NCBI GenBank assembly: GCA_963932465.1
Contig: OZ010799.1
Location: 283,846,083 to 283,910,082, forward strand
DNA length: 64,000 bases
From: Maratus speciosus
Lineage: Eukaryota; Arthropoda; Arachnida; Araneae; Salticidae
Direction of reading: 5' to 3'
Each line of letters starts with the position of its first letter. The stretch's first letter is position 1. The notes beneath the pieces are model-generated. The model saw only the letters and a program-made list of their open reading frames with translations, did not search any database and was not told the DNA's origin. Of this stretch, positions 34,861 through 47,560 are shown piece after piece. The translations under genes and the position numbers were made by a program.

Positions 34861-35544
34861 TCAGACAGAGAAAATCTGAAATTTCAATTTAAAAAAAAAT
34901 CTGGAGAGTTTTTCACTTATATAAAGAAGCACATTTTGTAACAATTAATGTTTAACATGTCAGACGATATAATCAAATCCATATTTACTATACAAAATTC
35001 CTCATTTTTAATAATTAATTCGATACAGATGTATAAATATTGGATTCCTATAGACTATTTGTTGTTTGCTGCTGCCATCTATAGACAATTTTTTGAAATT
35101 ATACACTTCTTATGGACAATTTTTTCAAGTTGTCTATATGCATTAATGAAGAATTAAAGGTATTTCTTTCTTTTTTCTTTTAATTTTTATATATGTTAAC
35201 GTTTTTTTGGCGCCATCTAGTGAGTTTTTGAAAAAGGAAATTTTAATATGGATTTTTACTGAATTATTTCAGCATTTTAAATATGTTTTTAACAATTTTT
35301 TGCTTTTAAAAATATTATTTTTCATTTATACCGGGGCTAAATTTTTGAAATTAATGAATTTAAAAATATTCGGATATTTTACATTTATTTAAAGGATTTT
35401 AATTGAATACTTTTAATTTGATTAAAATATATTTTTTTTAATTATTTTAAAATTAAATATAATAATACTGACATTTATGTCAGATTTTAATAATTATAAA
35501 TTAACAATTTTGATTTATTAATTTAAGGATGAAGAGTTTTAAAA
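34861..35544. other. AT-rich stretch with one CTCF-like word
   Basis: On the minus strand, TCACTAGATGGCGC at about 35211-35224 fits the CTCF core consensus (ASYAGRKGGCRS) perfectly over 12 positions. It stands alone here. Open frames at 34948-35157 and 35207-35392 are AT-rich with no domain. Confidence 0.4.
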
Positions 35545-36130
35545 GACATATTAAACGAAACCATCTGTGTGATATGCGAACACACTTACCCACTTATTTT
35601 GTTTGTTTGTAGGGATAACTTCTGGACTAACCTCTGGTACTACAGAACCAATTACAAAAATAATGGTAGCAAAATGCTGGTGACAGTCTCTGCTCCAAAA
35701 TAGACCACCAAAATTGGTGCCAAATTGTATTTTATGTCGGTGCCGTTACTCCCAGGGGTGCTGCAGGAGCAAAAAAGTTCTAAAATTGCGTTTTTTGATA
35801 CTGAATGAATGAAATACGGTATGGTAGTACTCGAAAATGTTCATGAAATATAGCATGGTAGTTACTTATAAGAAGTAAATGTTTTCTAAAAATAGTTTCT
35901 AAAAAAATCGGAATTTAAAGAGCGAAAAATTCGCAAAAAGCGAAACAGAACAGTTTTTTTTTATTATTATTATTAAAATTGAAAATGGTACAGGAAAAAA
36001 ATCTAAATATATCATTTTTGTAAGACTTAAGGGATTAGAAACTTAAAATTTTGCATGGCTGCTACTTTTGAGATACAAATGCTCGCTAAGAATGTAAAAA
36101 AAAAAAAAAATAATAAATTTAATAGGACTA
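35545..36130 (+). repeat. Dispersed repeat D, copy 2
   Basis: Begins with ATTAAACGAAACCATCTGTG, which also ends repeat C copy 2 (50903-50922). Continues with TCTCTGCTCCAAAATAG, CTGCAGGAGCAAAAAAGTTC and GGTAGTTACTTATAAGA, matching 19830-20170. Ends near A14 at about 36097-36110. Confidence 0.55.
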
Positions 36131-36689
36131 AATGTGCGGAAAATTTTCTAAATTACGATTTCTATGCAATTTTACTTAATATATGTTAATTAATAATTTG
36201 CCCATTCATTTCATGTTTAGATGGCATATTTGCAATACTTATTTCAAATCACTACCATGCTCCATCAATATGTTATTCCACTATCAATGCCTTCTTTTTT
36301 TAAAAAATTAGGTTGTTTGTTAAATTCCAAATAAATTAAATCTCTTTAAAACGAACGAAAAACACTTAAAAATGTAGAGTTTAAAATTAAACTATTTCAC
36401 TGAATAAAAAGTTGTTTGGATGAAAAAAGCCAATTTTGGCTAAAAGAAATCCAGTTAAAATCAATAAAAGCCTCCGGAATGACTGCTTTTAAATTTAGTC
36501 AACTTTTTTGCAACGCTACAATACAGTAAATTTTATCCACTGCTATTTATTATTTTTTGTGATTATTATTTTTATTTTCTGATCTCACACCTAGACAACG
36601 TCAGGCGGGTCAGTTAGTATGACACAAAACTAAAACACAAAAATACAGTTTAAATGTGTCACATAATTATTTTTATATCAATGAATATT

Positions 36690-37200
36690 TGAAAAAATGT
36701 TTTAAACTTAATCGCTTTTTAAAAATTTAGCCTTGAGCAAAAATTAAAAAATAATTAACTAACCATTTTTCCATCAACTGATATTTTAACAAAAATGCAA
36801 ATTAAATGGATTATTTAATTCTAGCTTAAAAATTGTTCCTTACTCTCTACATTGTCGCAGTTTCAGAGAATTCGATTACTTCGTTTCGGATTATATTTTA
36901 TAATAAGTAGGATAAATTTAGAAAGTATGCCAACTAGAGTAGAAAATGTTCAAGCTTTGAAGTTTAAGTGCTGCTCGTTAACGTCGGTTAAGTTTAGCTC
37001 ATGAAATGCAAGAAATAAAAGAAACTATAAATTTTACATTTTAAGAGTAAAGTTGAAGGCTAATTCGGATTAATAAATTGAAAATAACTATTGTACTAGG
37101 GTGCAGTACCCGCAATATTATTATGTAATAATAACTATTACACTTGAAAAAAAAGTTTGATAAAATAAATTTAATATATGTTTTAATTTCGTCATATTTA
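36690..37200 (+). repeat. Repeat G, copy 3
   Basis: Core from about 36866: ATTCGATTACTTCGTTTCGG, ATTATATTTTATAATAAGTA, GATAAATTTAGAAAGTATGC, GTAGAAAATGTTCAAGC and TTGAAGTTTAAGTGCTGC. Close in sequence to copy 2 and likewise ending in a CATATTTA word. Confidence 0.7.
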
Positions 37201-37201
37201 T

Positions 37202-37931
37202 TTAAGGGGATGCGAGACACATTTTAAAATAATTTTTATTTATTGAGTTAAAATTTTGAAAATTTTTGTGTTGGATAAACGTATCATTTGTAAACAAAAT
37301 CACATGATAAAACTTCTCAAAAAATTAAAAAAAAATTTTATTTAAAATTAATTGAAAAAGTGGGGTAATTTAAAATTGTTACAACTCAAAATACTATTCG
37401 TAGAATTTCAATTTGTTTTCATTTAAATCAACAGAAATATATAAGTTTTAATTTTGATTCAGCATTTTTAAAAATATTAATTTAAATAAAAATTTAAAAT
37501 ATTTAAATTAAAAATTTCAACAAAAATATTGTTGTAACTTTTTAAAAAAAATTATATTTTCAAAAGTAATTTTTTTTTTCAAATTTTCTGACTCGAAATT
37601 AAAGTAAACCAATTAAAAAATACATGTTCCAAGTTTGAAGCGTTTATCTTTAACGGTTCTGGACTTATAACAATTTAAATTCAAGAAATTGTGAAAAAAT
37701 CCATCATGAAGAAAAACGCATTTTCACAAGAGGTCGTTTTCACGACAACCATTGCTTGAAAGCTAGATTTTGAAAACAAACCAAAACAAAAAAATTAATA
37801 TTTTCTGTTCTAATTAAGATAGAAACATGATTTAAACATAATTTTAAGCAGAAAAAAACAGTTAAGAAATTGTTAATGCAATAAAAGTCTTTTAGAAAAT
37901 TTGAAGATTTTTGTGTCCCGGACCCCCTTGA
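37202..37931. mobile_element. Possible TIR element (AAGGGG termini)
   Basis: AAGGGGATGCGAGACACA near 37204 has a partial mirror in TTGTGTCCCGGACCCCCTT ending near 37930. No convincing target duplication: the left flank has TTAA where the right has TTGA. The interior is AT-rich and non-coding. Could be a chance or very old pair. Confidence 0.4.
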
Positions 37932-38049
37932 AAACAGAAAGTAAATTCTTTTCGTAAACTGTCAAAGTTTCTATATAGAATCCAGAAACCTAAAATTCTG
38001 AACAATTCCTTCATAGTTGTGGGGTAAATTTATCATACTCAATTTGAAA

Positions 38050-38112
38050 ATTAACTGTCAGTATAATTACCAGTCAGTATAATAACTGTCAGTATAATAA
38101 CTGTCAGTATAC
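38050..38112 (+). repeat. 16-17-bp tandem repeat
   Basis: About four copies of AACTGTCAGTATAATA in a row, with the second slightly altered (ACCAGTCAGTATAATA). Confidence 0.85.
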
Positions 38113-38589
38113 GACACGTATCATATTTTCGAATCTGTAAAAAAAGAATTGCGTGTTTTAACATTAATAAGACCGACAAATTATGCTTTACGACATAAAA
38201 TATGAAACATATTTTTGCAATAACGGAACACTTTTAAGAATTTTAATTTGTGTTTGCACAATGAAATGAGATATGTAAATAAACATAAAAAAGCAGTAAA
38301 AGTTCATTTTAAACAATTGCTGTTTATTGTAATGTGTGCGAACTATTTCATGTAATCCTGTATATATATAATATATATATGATCTACACGCCCGTACTAT
38401 GCAAAAATTTTAAATGCATTTCACTGACGAAAGCATTCATCCAGCAGATATTGATCATAGTTAGTGGTGTAAACTAATATTTTTAGTGTCTCGGTAAATA
38501 AATGTAAAATTCTACATACTCATTATTCTATCGAAAACATGACGCAGTGCACCTCAGTAATTTATATCAATTTCATATAGCTTTTCCTA

Positions 38590-39000
38590 TTGAAATACAC
38601 CGCAAACAATTTTTTCCCATGGATTTTAATGTAACCGAATATTTTGGAGTTTCCCTGTAAACGGATTATTATTTCTACTTATTCTATACTCTATATTAAA
38701 ATTGTTGTCCTCTACTTCAATGATGCATATGTATTTTATTATGTTTTAAACATTATTAAAACGTTCTGAAAATGATTTTTCCCCTTTGACCCGTATACTT
38801 TGAAGTATCTCTTTAAACTAACCATAAATGGTACGTACATAATTTGCAATACCGAACAATCCATCTTAAACCTCACTTACATATATAAATAATATGACAA
38901 TCTGAGTATAATTACGCGCGTTAGAACACGGCCGGGCTGATAGGTAGACAAACCGTAGTCATTAATGCTTTTAACTATACATATAGTTTTAAAAATGCAA
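38590..39000 (+). repeat. Dispersed repeat F, copy 2
   Basis: GCAAACAATTTTTTCCCATG, GGAGTTTCCCTGTAAACG, GCAATACCGAACAATCC, GAGTATAATTACGCGCGTTA, GAACACGGCCGGGC and ACAAACCGTAGTCATTAATG follow the order seen at 28900-29170. In both places repeat G follows downstream. Confidence 0.55.
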
Positions 39001-39303
39001 TTATTATGAAAAAAGAATTATTGAAACCTCAGCTTCGTGAAACATTAATAATTATATACGTATAATGCATTTGCAAGATGTGTACAGTTTTCTGGTACAA
39101 TGTTTTGTCTTATTTTAATAACAGAAAATAATACAAATTCTGCGATTGAATAAGGCAGTTGCAAATTCTGAGATTTAAATTTTAAATAAAATCTTCTAAT
39201 CTGCAATATCAATCTAATCTGCAATATCCTTACTTCTTGAAAATTCTATGGATTGTGTGCCGTTTGTATATATTTACCATAAATCTTGTAATAATAAACT
39301 ATA

Positions 39304-40145
39304 GCAGATGTCGGCAACCTATGACCCTCAAATCCTGGAGTGACCCATTTCGTAATTTCAAGTGACTCATTTGAATTTTGAAAAAAAAAGTATAATACAT
39401 AAAAAGAAATTATAAAACATAAATATAAAACGAACACTTGAAGAATACATAAAAAAAATAAACTGCAAATAAAAACAAATTATCAGTAACGAACACGCGT
39501 AAAAAATGCAGCTATTGGACGAACGAAGGTGCGAAGGAAGACAGCGTCCAATCATTGCCTTCGACACATTTACCATGCCTTCGCATTTTCTCCAATCGAA
39601 AGTCGGTTTAAGTTTATGCTACAATATACGCTTTCAGTCGTGAGGTCTGTCGTGACGTTTTGGTTGGAAACTTAATCCAAACAATTGGTTGCTATGTTGT
39701 ATTTTTTAATTTATTGTATATTTTATTCAGATCTTATAGTTGTACCTCACATTAATTGTTGTAATTCTTTACATGCAGCGGTAACTTTTTCTTCGATGTA
39801 TATTTAACTAGAAATGAAGCATACAACCGCGTGTTTGGAGTCAGTTTCCAACCAAAACGTCATCACTGACCCGTCCCACTGAAAGCGTCTATTCAGCATC
39901 AGTGGACCCATTGACATCGCAGATAAAAGCAAAGTTCATTCATTTATATTTCTTTTTATCATAATTATAATATTTATGTGCAAAGTTTAAAAAAGCTTAC
40001 TATAATTATCTTCTTAATAAAATTTATCTTTTTATTCACCAAAAAAGATTTCTTAAATTGAAAATACCACTAACCCAAAACATCATCTTAACACCCACAT
40101 TTTGGTAGACTGTGACCCGCAGTCAAAAGAGATTGCAGCCCCCTG
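39304..40145. mobile_element. hAT-like non-autonomous element
   Basis: The 8-bp direct repeat AAACTATA (39296-39303 and 40146-40153; the following G is also shared) flanks ends GCAGATGTCGGCAACCTATG and AGATTGCAGCCCCCTG. The CAG...GTCGGCAACCTATGACCC start and CCCCTG end are typical of hAT termini. About 842 bp with no transposase frame. Open frames at 39246-39437 and 39367-39576 cross its left boundary or interior and have no domain. Confidence 0.8.
39628..39893. mobile_element. Small inverted-repeat element nested in the hAT remnant
   Basis: ACGCTTTCAGT near 39629 and ACTGAAAGCGT near 39880 are ends of arms of about 60-70 bp that share GACGTTTTGGTTGGAAACT against AGTTTCCAACCAAAACGTC. The interior is AT-rich. 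The boundary target duplication is unclear. Confidence 0.7.
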
Positions 40146-40249
40146 AAACTATAGTATTAGTGACACGCCCCATTGATGAAAATAATTAAAATGTATTCAT
40201 TAAAAGTCAAAACAATGTTTAGAATATTTATAAACAGCCCATCCGTGAA

Positions 40250-40840
40250 AACTTTTAGCCTATTAAAATTTAATCAATCCTCTATTGTCTTTTTACGAAT
40301 TTTTTAAGCATGAAAGAAATCTAAAGCATTAAGAATATAATTGCATGCACGTTATTATATCAAAGAATATTTCATGAAAACTTTAAACAAAAAAGCTTTA
40401 TGAAATTTTAGCCTTAAGCAAACAATAAAAAATAATTATGTAATCATTTTTCCATCAACTAATATTTTAAGAAAATTCGAAACTTAATCGACATTTTAAC
40501 TTTAGTTTAAAAATAGTCCTTTTCTCGATGAACTGTGCTCAAGTGATGCAGCTGAGAAAATTACATTACTGTGTTCCGGAAGATAGTGTTTAATAAATGA
40601 AATAAATTCATAAAGCATATCAACGAAGTTTCAAAATTTGTTCTGCCTTTGAAGTTTAAAATAGTAACCTTAGAAGTTGAAGTAGTGCGATATGGCAAAT
40701 TTAATTTTGGCTCCCGAAATTTGTGAAAATGTTGAGATATGAAATTTAAACTTTGATATTAAAGCTGAAAGAGTTTATATTTGCCGTGATGTATAGTTGT
40801 TATAAAGATAAGATTAACTTAAGACTCTGTAAAAAAAAAT
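40250..40840 (+). repeat. Repeat G, copy 4
   Basis: GAGAAAATTACATTACTGTG (near 40555), TCCGGAAGATAGTGTTTAAT, AATGAAATAAATTCATAAAG, TTTGTTCTGCCTTTGAAGTT and GGCTCCCGAAATTTGTG follow the repeat G order. It leads directly into the satellite-like array. Confidence 0.65.
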
Positions 40841-40879
40841 AATAATAAAAATAATAAATAACAGATGATTCTCAATATA

Positions 40880-41297
40880 GGATAGTATAATATAGCACAA
40901 ATGAAATCATACAATAACTATTTTCGAGTCTAACGGTTCAAAAAAGTGTTCTTTATCTTAAAGCTGAGTATAAAATAGCACAAATAAAACCATTCAATAA
41001 CCATTTTCAAGTTACTAACGGTTCGAAAAAGCGTTCTTTATCTTAAAGCTGAAAAAGGATGATATTTCACTGTTTTGAAGGAAAGTGAAAATTCCGAGAT
41101 ATATCTTGCCGAGTTCGAACGATAATATTAACTTAAGCCAGTGTAAAAAAAGACAGATGTTTCCTAACTAAGAAAATATAATATAATCACTGTGTGTGAT
41201 AATTCAATACCTAGTAAGAAAGCCAAATTCTTACATTTCGAAGGATTTAACTGCCGTGATGTATAGTTGTTCGAACGATAAGATTAACTTAAGACAC

Positions 41298-41328
<31 letters not shown>

Positions 41329-43870
41329 GATAAAGACAGACTTTTCTTAATCTACCATAGTATTGTATAGAAAAAATGAAATCATACATTGATATCTTTC
41401 GAGTTACTAACAGTTCCGAAAAGCTTTCTTTATCTTAAAGCTGAAAGGGGTTGATATTTCAATAGCTTGAAAGAAAGTGAAAATTCTTACTCTTCGAAGG
41501 GTTTACAGCTGTGATGTAAAGTTGTTCGAACGATAATATTAACTTAAGACACTGTAAAAAAAGACAGACTTTTTTTTCTAGGCTAGTATAATATAGCACA
41601 AATGAATTCATGCAATAACCTCTTACCAGTTACTAAACGGTTTCAAAAAGCGTTCTTTATCTTATAGCTGAAAAGGTTGATATTTCAGTATTTTGAAAGA
41701 ATTTTAAAAATTCTTACTCTTCGAAGGATTCCATTGCCGTGATGTAAAGTTGTTCGCATATTACCTTAAAAAACTACAAAATAAGACATGTTTTTTTTAA
41801 TTCTAGGATAGTATAATATAGTACAAATGAAATCATACCATAACTATTTTCGAGTTTCTAACAAGTCAAAAAAGCGTTCATTATCTTAAAGGTGAAAGAA
41901 GTTGATATTTCAATAACTTGAAAGAAAGTGAAAATTCTTACTCTTCGAAGGGTTTTACAGCTGCGATGTAAAGTTGTTCGAACGATAATATTAACTTAAG
42001 ACTAAAAAAAGACAGATTTTTTTATTCTATGATAGTATAATATAGCACAAATGAAATCATGCAATAACCTCTTTACAGTTACTAAACGGTTTCAAAAAGC
42101 GTTCTTTATCTTATAGCTGACAAGGTTGATACTTCAATATTTTGAAAGAATTTTAGAAATTCTTAGTATTCGAAGAATTTTACTGCCATGATGTAAAGTT
42201 GTTCGAATATTACCTTAAGACACTGTAAAAAAAGACATGCTTTTTTAGTCTAGGATAGTATAATTTAGTACAAATGAAATCATACCATAATTGTTTTTGA
42301 GTTTCTAACAAGTCAAAAAAGTTTTCTTTATCTTAAAGATGAAAGAAGTTGATATTTCAACAGTTTGAAAGAAAGGGAAAATTCTTACACTTCGGAGGAT
42401 TTTACTGCCGTGATGCACAGTCGTTTGAACGATAATATTAACTTGAGACACTGAAAAAAATGACAGATGATTCTCAACCTAGGATAGTATAATATGGCAC
42501 AAATGATACCATGCAATAACCATTTTCAAGTCACTAACGGTTCAAAAAAGCGTTCTTTATCTTAAAGCTGAAAGAAGTTGATATTTCATTAGCTTGAAAG
42601 AAAGTAAAAATTCTTACTTTACGAAGAATTTCACTGCCGTGATGTATGGTTATTCGAACGATAATACTAACTTGAGACACTGGAAAAAAAAAGATCGACG
42701 ATTTTCAACCTAGGATAGTATAATATAACACAAATGAAACCATAAAATAACCATTTTCAAGTTACTGACGGTTCCAAAAATCGTTCTTTATCTTAAAGAT
42801 GAAAAAGGTTGATATTTCAATATTTTGAAAGAAAGCGAAAATTCTTACTCTTCGAAGGATTTTACTGCATTGATGGAAAAAAGTTCGAACGGTATTATTA
42901 ACTTAAGACACTGTAAATAAAAGAATGTTTTTTTTTACGTGTAGGATAGTGTAATATAGCGCAAATAAAGTCATGCAATAACCTCTTTCATGTTACTAAC
43001 GGTTCCGAAAAGCGTTCTTTATAGTATAGCTGAAAGAGATTGATATTTCAATATTTTGAAAAAAAGTGAAAATTCTTACTCTGTGAAGAATTTTTCTGGC
43101 GTGATGTATATTTGTTCGAACGATAATATTAACTTAAGACACTGTTAAAAAAGAGTGACTTTTTTATTCTAGAAAAGTATAATTTAACACAAATAAAATC
43201 ATAAAATCACCTCTTTCAAGTTACTAACGGTTCCAAAAAGCGTTCTTTATCTTATAGCTGAAAGTGGTTGATATTTCAATATTTTGAAATAAAGTAAAAT
43301 TTTTGAATTTCGAAGGATTTTACAATAATATCTTCCGAGTTACTAACGCTTCCAAAAAGCGTTCTTTATCTAATAGCTGGAAGAGATTAATATTTCAATA
43401 TTTTGAAAGAAAGTGAAAATTCTTACACTTCGAAGGATTTTACTGCCGTGTTGTATAGTTGTTCGAACAATAAGATTAACTTAAAACACTGTAAAAAAAA
43501 GACAGACGTTTCTTAATCTAGGATAGTATAATATAGCAAAATGAAATCGTGCAAAAATATCTTTCGAGTTACTAACGGTTCCAAAAAGCATTCTTTATCT
43601 AATAGCTGAAAGAGTTTGATATCTCAATATTTTTTTTAAAAAAAGTATAAATTCTTACTCTTTGGAGGATTTTACTGCCGTGATGTATAGTTGTTCGAAC
43701 GATAATATTATATTAAAACAATAAAAATAAACAGGTGTTCCTAATATAGGACAGTACAGTATTTAAAAAAAAAATCACACAATAACCTCTTTCGAGTTAT
43801 TAAAGGTTCCAAAAAGCGTTCTTGATTTTTAAAAGCATGAAAAACAATATACTTTTTATATTTAAAGACG
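40880..43870 (+). repeat. ~228-bp satellite-like tandem array, about 12-13 units
   Basis: GCGTTCTTTATCTTAAAGCT or variants recur near 40950, 41033, 41427, 41651, 41873, 42098, 42321, 42549, 42780, 43010, 43240, 43360, 43584 and 43815, mostly 222-231 bases apart. Each full unit also has GTTGTTCGAACGATAATATT, AACTTAAGACACTGTAAAAA, TAGGATAGTATAATATAGCA and CTTCGAAGGATTTTACTGCC. Two units are truncated (40950/41033 and 43240/43360). Each unit carries an A-rich run that varies in length, longest at about 41300-41328. Non-coding. Confidence 0.9.
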
Positions 43871-44720
43871 CATTTTTAAAAACAATGCCACTGATATTCG
43901 AGAACGTTTCCCAGTAGTTTTTATACTTCATTATCTGTTTTCTCAACCCGTAATATAAAGTTTTAGGATAATAAAATTTCTGGAGCAGATATTTTCATGT
44001 TCATGAAGCATGTTTCATCAACAAACGTGATAAATTAACTAAATTCAAAGCATTAACATTAGCATTAAAGTTAATATTATTTTATTTCTTTTGCAAGTTT
44101 ATATTCAATTATGCAGCTGAAAATGTGTAATTCAGACTTAATAATATCCTAAAAACCAGTATTTCGGTTTGGTAAAGTTGGTTATAAAAAATACTCGGAA
44201 ACGTTTTCGAAATTCAGAGGCACCAAGAAACTTTATTTTTATAAATTATTCTTTCAATCTCGATGGATATATTGGTTTCTAAGATTTACAAAGATGAAGA
44301 ACGATTTTCGGAACCTTGGGTAACTTGGAAGTGGTTATTACGCACTTTCGTTCTTGGTAATTTTACATTTTCATAGTTTGAAAAACATTTCTCTTTTCAT
44401 CAGTTTTCTCACAAGGAAAGTCTTCATACGGGCATACCCCGAAAAATCTGAAAAAAAAATAGAATGTTCTTCTCTTGAGGATAGATATGTTTATAAAAAA
44501 ATTTGGGTGGAAATTTGGTAGAGTATTCGTAAAAAAAAATTATGAAAATTTCGTTATTTGCCGATTTATCACTGGTTGGCGATGGAATACAATTTCAAAA
44601 AATACCTTTTTATGTCAAATGCTCTTTAAGGTAAAAATGTTTCATGTTGAACTTGTTTAAATAAATTTAATTTAAATAACTTTAGTTCTATCAGTTTTAG
44701 TTTGTTTTAACTATAGTTTT

Positions 44721-44754
<34 letters not shown>

Positions 44755-45236
44755 GAAAGTTAATTATAACATTTTTGGAATTAAAACAAAATTTAGATTA
44801 ATTAAAATTGTTTCAATCTCAAAATTAAGTCCAATTGAGCACTGTCGATTCAATTTTGTTGCTATGAAACAAAATTTTCTTCCATATTGAAATGTATAAC
44901 TGCAGCATTCTTCATCTGACCTTTATTTTGGAATACTTTTAAATATATGAAATTATATTTTTCAGTATGAAAATTTTTTTATATATGAAATTATGTTTAC
45001 AGCGATAAAATTAAATAACTGCAGACACAAGCAACATAAATATGTAATACAAACAAATATATGCATAAACTCTCTCACTTTTTAAGTTTAAATTTATTAA
45101 ATACTGTTTACATGCATTCTAAAAATCAATTAACAAGCAATTTTCAGATGTATTAAAACCGTTTGCTTTTGGCGGGTAAAAGTGTTGCTCGCCAAATTGC
45201 GTGACGCTTTCGTCTTTTTGCACCAAATACTCCAAA

Positions 45237-45277
<41 letters not shown>

Positions 45278-45600
45278 GACTTTCTACTGTAATTCCGTTG
45301 CTAAATTTGACTGATCCTTTATTACATACATAAGTAGTTTAATTAGTATTTTTTTTTTTTTTTTCAAAATATTCTGAGTGTGCCCAGTAATGCGACCTTC
45401 CTTCTCAATATGTAAAAAAAAAAAAAAAAAAAAAAAATCTTTGAATAATGTTGTAAAGGTAATTTGAATTCTGTTTTGTTTAGAAATAATTACTTCTAAA
45501 AAATAATTTTGACTATTTTTCATTTAAATATATAATCCTACATAAATGTTATAGATCAATTGTTTAAAAAATTAAAGGAAATTTAATACAATTTAAACGC
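43871..45600. other. AT-rich stretch, no gene seen
   Basis: (TA)n at about 44724-44752, T34 at 45241-45274, T16 at 45349-45364, A24 at 45414-45437. Open frames at 44475-44660 and 45284-45523 have no recognisable domain; the latter runs through the homopolymers. Confidence 0.45.
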
Positions 45601-45639
45601 AATTGAGAGACATTTGGATGTTTTCTTTAGGCAGTAAAA

Positions 45640-46060
45640 CAGACAGCACAACATTATTTCAGACGACGAGTTCCATTGTTTTAGAAAACAACTGTAACTT
45701 TGCCTTTGATAAATATATTAGAAAACTTCAAAATTTAACCATTATTTTCCGTGTAGTTGTGCTTCTTCCTTTCTCAAATTGGCGCGTATTTGGATTATAT
45801 GAAGATGACACGACTACTATTTTCCGGATTACAATTTATAAATAAGTAAAATAAACTCAGGAAGTTTATAAAAGGGCTTCGAAAAATGTTCTCCCTCCTC
45901 AGTTAGTTTGCCTCGTGATAGAGTAGGTTAAATTTATGTCGAGAATTTTAAGAAATATTTAATCTATAAACTTCCAATTGCGAGAATAATTCTTCAAGTT
46001 AATTTCTGTTTTAATATTTTATAAGGAAATAAAAATACCTATTATTCTTAAGTAGTGTGC
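45640..46060 (+). repeat. Repeat G, copy 5
   Basis: GACACGACTACTATTTTCCG (near 45806), GATTACAATTTATAAATAAG, TAAAATAAACTCAGGAAG, GAAAAATGTTCTCCC and TTAAATTTATGTCGAGAATT keep the shared order. The open frame at 45603-45845 lies in its left part. Confidence 0.6.
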
Positions 46061-47029
46061 TGCATTGCAGAAAAATCAGCCTGCGAATACTAATATTTTT
46101 ATTTTACGAACACATAATGTAATGTAAGTATTGTAATTATGATTTGTGTGGGTGTGAGCGACTGGAATAACTTCTAAACAGCGCCTATTGAGTTCAAAGT
46201 TTGTTGAATATGTTATGGGCCACAGTAGCAAGGACTGTATAGATTTTCGTAAAAATCGGACAATAGTTACGCATTTAATTCTTTATTAAACCCTTTTCAT
46301 ATATTTCGCGATCGACTCTGTTATGAAAAATCACTAAGGAAATGTGTCAGTGTATAAGTGATAAATATTTTGTCAATGTATTCGAATATTTGTGGGGCGG
46401 AGGTAACGTCACAATTTAAAAAATGTGAGGTCCAGGTTTGAATCCAGCCGATTTTATTTTTATTTTTATTTGTGTTATTAGATTTAAGCAAACTACGCTG
46501 AAGTTCAGTGTAATTATTATATGTAATATTGTTATTTTATTGTTTAATATTCTGTTTTGTATTTTATTAAGGTATTGTCCCTAAAAAATGTTAGTGTAAT
46601 GTTAATTTGTGAAAAATCATTTCATCGAAGGTAAGGTGCTCTACCACTGTTCCCGTTCTTGATAGAACCAGACGAAGATTTGATTGGGGGGGGGGGGGTG
46701 TCTCCTTTTTTGAGAGTTTTTTCCCACTTGTTTCTGACTGGCGGGGAAATTTCAAATCGCGGCAGGGATGTACGCTTTTGGAAAACTTTTTTGGAAGGCC
46801 ACGCTGTTTGGTTGAATGTGTCACAAATTGATAAAGACTACAGTTTATTTTCTTATGAAAACAATTTATAATATTATTTTTAAAAAATAGTTGGCTATGC
46901 TAATCCCTAAAATTTCTTCTCCAAGTTGACTTCTCGAATTAAAACCTAGTCGAAGTCAAAAATTAAAGCTAGATTGGACACATGTGTGATTTAGTATAAA
47001 TGTTCAAATATTCTGTAGTTAATCGAATT
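46061..47029. other. No gene seen
   Basis: G13 at 46686-46698. A B-box-like GGTTTGAATCC at about 46435-46445 and, on the minus strand, a D-arm-like CAGTGGTAGAGCACC at about 46632-46646 hint at decayed tRNA-derived sequence. They are on opposite strands and not paired. The minus-strand frame at 46591-46824 and the plus-strand frame at 46659-46871 have no domain. Confidence 0.4.
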
Positions 47030-47560
47030 GTATAATTTTCCCTCTCGTATCCGCAACATCTCGCTCCAGGAAGAACGTTGTATTCTAAGCAAGTGGTATA
47101 CAACAACACAACAGCTTGGCAACAACACACCTATCCCTTCCCGCAAAACCACACGAAAATCGATATCACAGCGTCCCATTCCGGAGAATATCGACATTGT
47201 TAACTGGGACCTGACGTCTATCGACCAAAACGTATACCTGAAGTTTACTTCAATTCTATACATAATTTTGTACACTTTCTGAGGATACAATATCGGAAGT
47301 GGAACAAAAAATCGCTATTACAGCGCCCCCTTACGTTGGAATATCGCCAAATTAAACTAGAACCTGCAAGCCATTTCCAAATATATATATATGAAATCTG
47401 GTTCAATTCTATATATAATGATGCAGAGGACACACGGACAGACAGGCATTTTGTAAAAACAAGTTTTTAGGATCTTCCACTCCTAAAATGTGTAAATCCG
47501 TAGGAAACGGGTGCTTGAAAAAATTCGATTATAATACTTTCTTTCCCTATAGATAGAAGA
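47030..47560 (-). repeat. Diverged ~149-bp tandem repeat with GTCTGTCCGTGTG leader
   Basis: AAATCGATATCACAGCGTCC (47157) and AAATCGCTATTACAGCGCCC (47309) are followed by GAATATCG words and ACCTG at matching distances. At 47429-47447 the minus strand reads CTGTCTGTCCGTGTG, the same simple leader type seen in repeats A and C. Overlapping open frames on both strands (46991-47290, 47028-47282, 47245-47433) reflect the lower stop density here and not a gene. Confidence 0.5.

Noticed and set aside
46591..46871. Possible tRNA-derived sequence near 46435 and 46632
   Set aside because: A B-box-like word and a D-arm-like word are present but on opposite strands, with no partner box at the right distance.
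47028..47282. Open frame in a GC-richer patch, possible exon
   Set aside because: Frames are open on both strands across a diverged tandem repeat. I see no convincing splice context or known domain.
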